Below the pieces are notes generated by a model. The model saw nothing but the letters and a program-made list of their open reading frames with translations, had not been told where the DNA came from and made no database searches. The position numbers and the translations under genes are program-made. A stretch of DNA of 6,390 bases from an uncultured Oxalobacteraceae bacterium (GTDB lineage: Bacteria > Pseudomonadota > Gammaproteobacteria > Burkholderiales > Burkholderiaceae), in NCBI GenBank assembly GCA_946479255.1, contig CAMLFK010000281.1, positions 1 through 6,390 on the forward strand. The letters run 5' to 3'. Positions 5,871-6,390 of this stretch are shown one piece after another (position 1 is the stretch's first letter; every line of letters starts with the position of its first letter).

Positions 5871-5905
5871 CGATGCTTCGTCACATGCAATATACATACG
5901 GCGGC

Positions 5906-5935
5906 ATTATAGAGAGAATTCGTGTATTTCGTCAG
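5906..5935 (-). promoter_or_regulatory. Sigma-70 promoter for the PilZ/GS-like operon
   Basis: Read on the minus strand, CTGACG (5935-5930, 4/6 to TTGACA) is followed after 18 bases by a perfect TATAAT (5911-5906). The -35 overlaps the radA stop codon (5932-5934). The predicted transcription start is near 5899, which argues for the downstream PilZ ATG at 5870. No terminator separates radA from PilZ, so read-through from radA may add to expression. Confidence 0.6.
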
Positions 5936-6390
5936 TCGAGCTCGCGAAGCTTGTTGAAGGCTTCGTCGATCCTCTCCACAGCAACAATCGTCATGCCTTC
6001 GATCTTTTGTTTCGGCACGTTGGCCTTGGGGATCATGGCAATCGAAAAGCCCAGCTTGGCTGCTTCACGCAGGCGTTCCTGGCCGCGCGGCGCCGGGCGG
6101 ATCTCGCCGGCCAGGCCCACTTCGCCAAACACCACCAGCCCGCGCGGCAGCGGCTTGTTGCGCATCGACGAGTTAATCGCCAGCAGCACGGCCAGGTCGG
6201 CGGCCGGCTCGGCAATCTTGACCCCACCTACCGCATTGATGAACACGTCCTGGTCGAAGGCGGCGATGCCGGCGTGGCGGTGCAGCACCGCCAGCAGCAT
6301 GGCCAGGCGGTTCTGCTCCAGGCCCACCGACAGGCGGCGCGCGTTGGGCAGGTGGCTGGTGTCGACCAGCGCCTGGATTTCCACCAGCAG
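5932..6390 (-). CDS. radA: DNA repair protein RadA (Sms), C-terminal part
   Basis: RadA is a RecA-like DNA-dependent ATPase and helicase that processes recombination intermediates and promotes branch migration. Only the C-terminal 152 codons lie in the window; the zinc finger, Walker A and KNRFG motifs would be beyond the right edge. The visible part begins LLVEIQALVD and continues with the conserved GLEQNRLAMLLAVLHRHAG, VFINAVGGVKI and FGEVGLAGEIRP, closely resembling E. coli RadA. This is the Lon-protease-like C-terminal domain. The GTG at 6384 is an internal valine of the LLVEIQ motif, not a start; the frame continues open to base 6390. Where Lon has its catalytic serine, this protein has EPAADLA, and the Lon lysine position lies in a RGQERL segment, so no protease activity is expected, as in other RadA proteins. 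The TGA stop at 5934-5932 is 61 bases before the PilZ ATG and holds part of its promoter. Confidence 0.95.
   Translation of the reverse strand: MLVEIQALVDTSHLPNARRLSVGLEQNRLAMLLAVLHRHAGIAAFDQDVFINAVGGVKIAEPAADLAVLLAINSSMRNKPLPRGLVVFGEVGLAGEIRPAPRGQERLREAAKLGFSIAMIPKANVPKQKIEGMTIVAVERIDEAFNKLRELD

Noticed and set aside
6382..6384. GTG as a start for a 150-residue protein at the right edge
   Set aside because: The frame continues upstream as LLVEIQ, a conserved internal RadA motif, so this is the truncated end of radA and not a separate short gene.

Overview
The window looks like ordinary chromosome from a GC-rich betaproteobacterium, most likely the Burkholderiales and perhaps the Oxalobacteraceae (Massilia, Janthinobacterium, Herbaspirillum and relatives). 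This rests on the style of the PstS, Ppk1, SixA and RadA proteins and on base composition. It is an inference, not a database match. There are no insertion sequences, prophage genes, tRNAs, rRNAs or CRISPR repeats. All large genes are intact apart from radA, which runs off the right edge.

Layout. Left block, phosphate: pstS (minus strand, 2-1045) and ppk1-sixA (plus strand, 1292-3861) diverge from a 246-base intergenic region. That region holds two Pho-box-like sites of the 7-4-7 type, one facing each gene. Each is followed after exactly 10 bases by a -10-like hexamer. High-affinity phosphate uptake and polyphosphate synthesis are therefore probably both switched on by PhoB when phosphate is scarce. 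sixA follows ppk1 after 17 bases with a strong ribosome binding site, so the two form an operon. Middle (3862-4137): a candidate promoter, a good Shine-Dalgarno sequence set unusually far from its ATG with a small hairpin between them, a 37-codon ORF for a possible single-pass membrane peptide, and a strong bidirectional terminator where the two strands' transcription units converge. Right block, all minus strand and read right to left: the C-terminal part of radA, a PilZ-domain gene with a promoter inside the radA tail, and 23 bases later a glutamine-synthetase-family gene resembling gamma-glutamylpolyamine synthetases (PuuA/PauA type).

How the genes work together: PstS captures phosphate for the Pst ABC transporter, whose other genes would lie left of the window. 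Ppk1 stores phosphate as polyphosphate. SixA removes phosphate from phosphohistidine and may link this to the nitrogen-related PTS. In the other block, PilZ (a c-di-GMP receptor fold) and the GS-like enzyme are probably co-transcribed, which is an unusual pairing. Most of the window is well-known biology. The points that deserve a second look are the small ORF with its possible hairpin-bridged ribosome binding site, the paired Pho boxes, the PilZ/GS-like pairing, and a likely lost metal-ligand glutamate in the GS-like enzyme.
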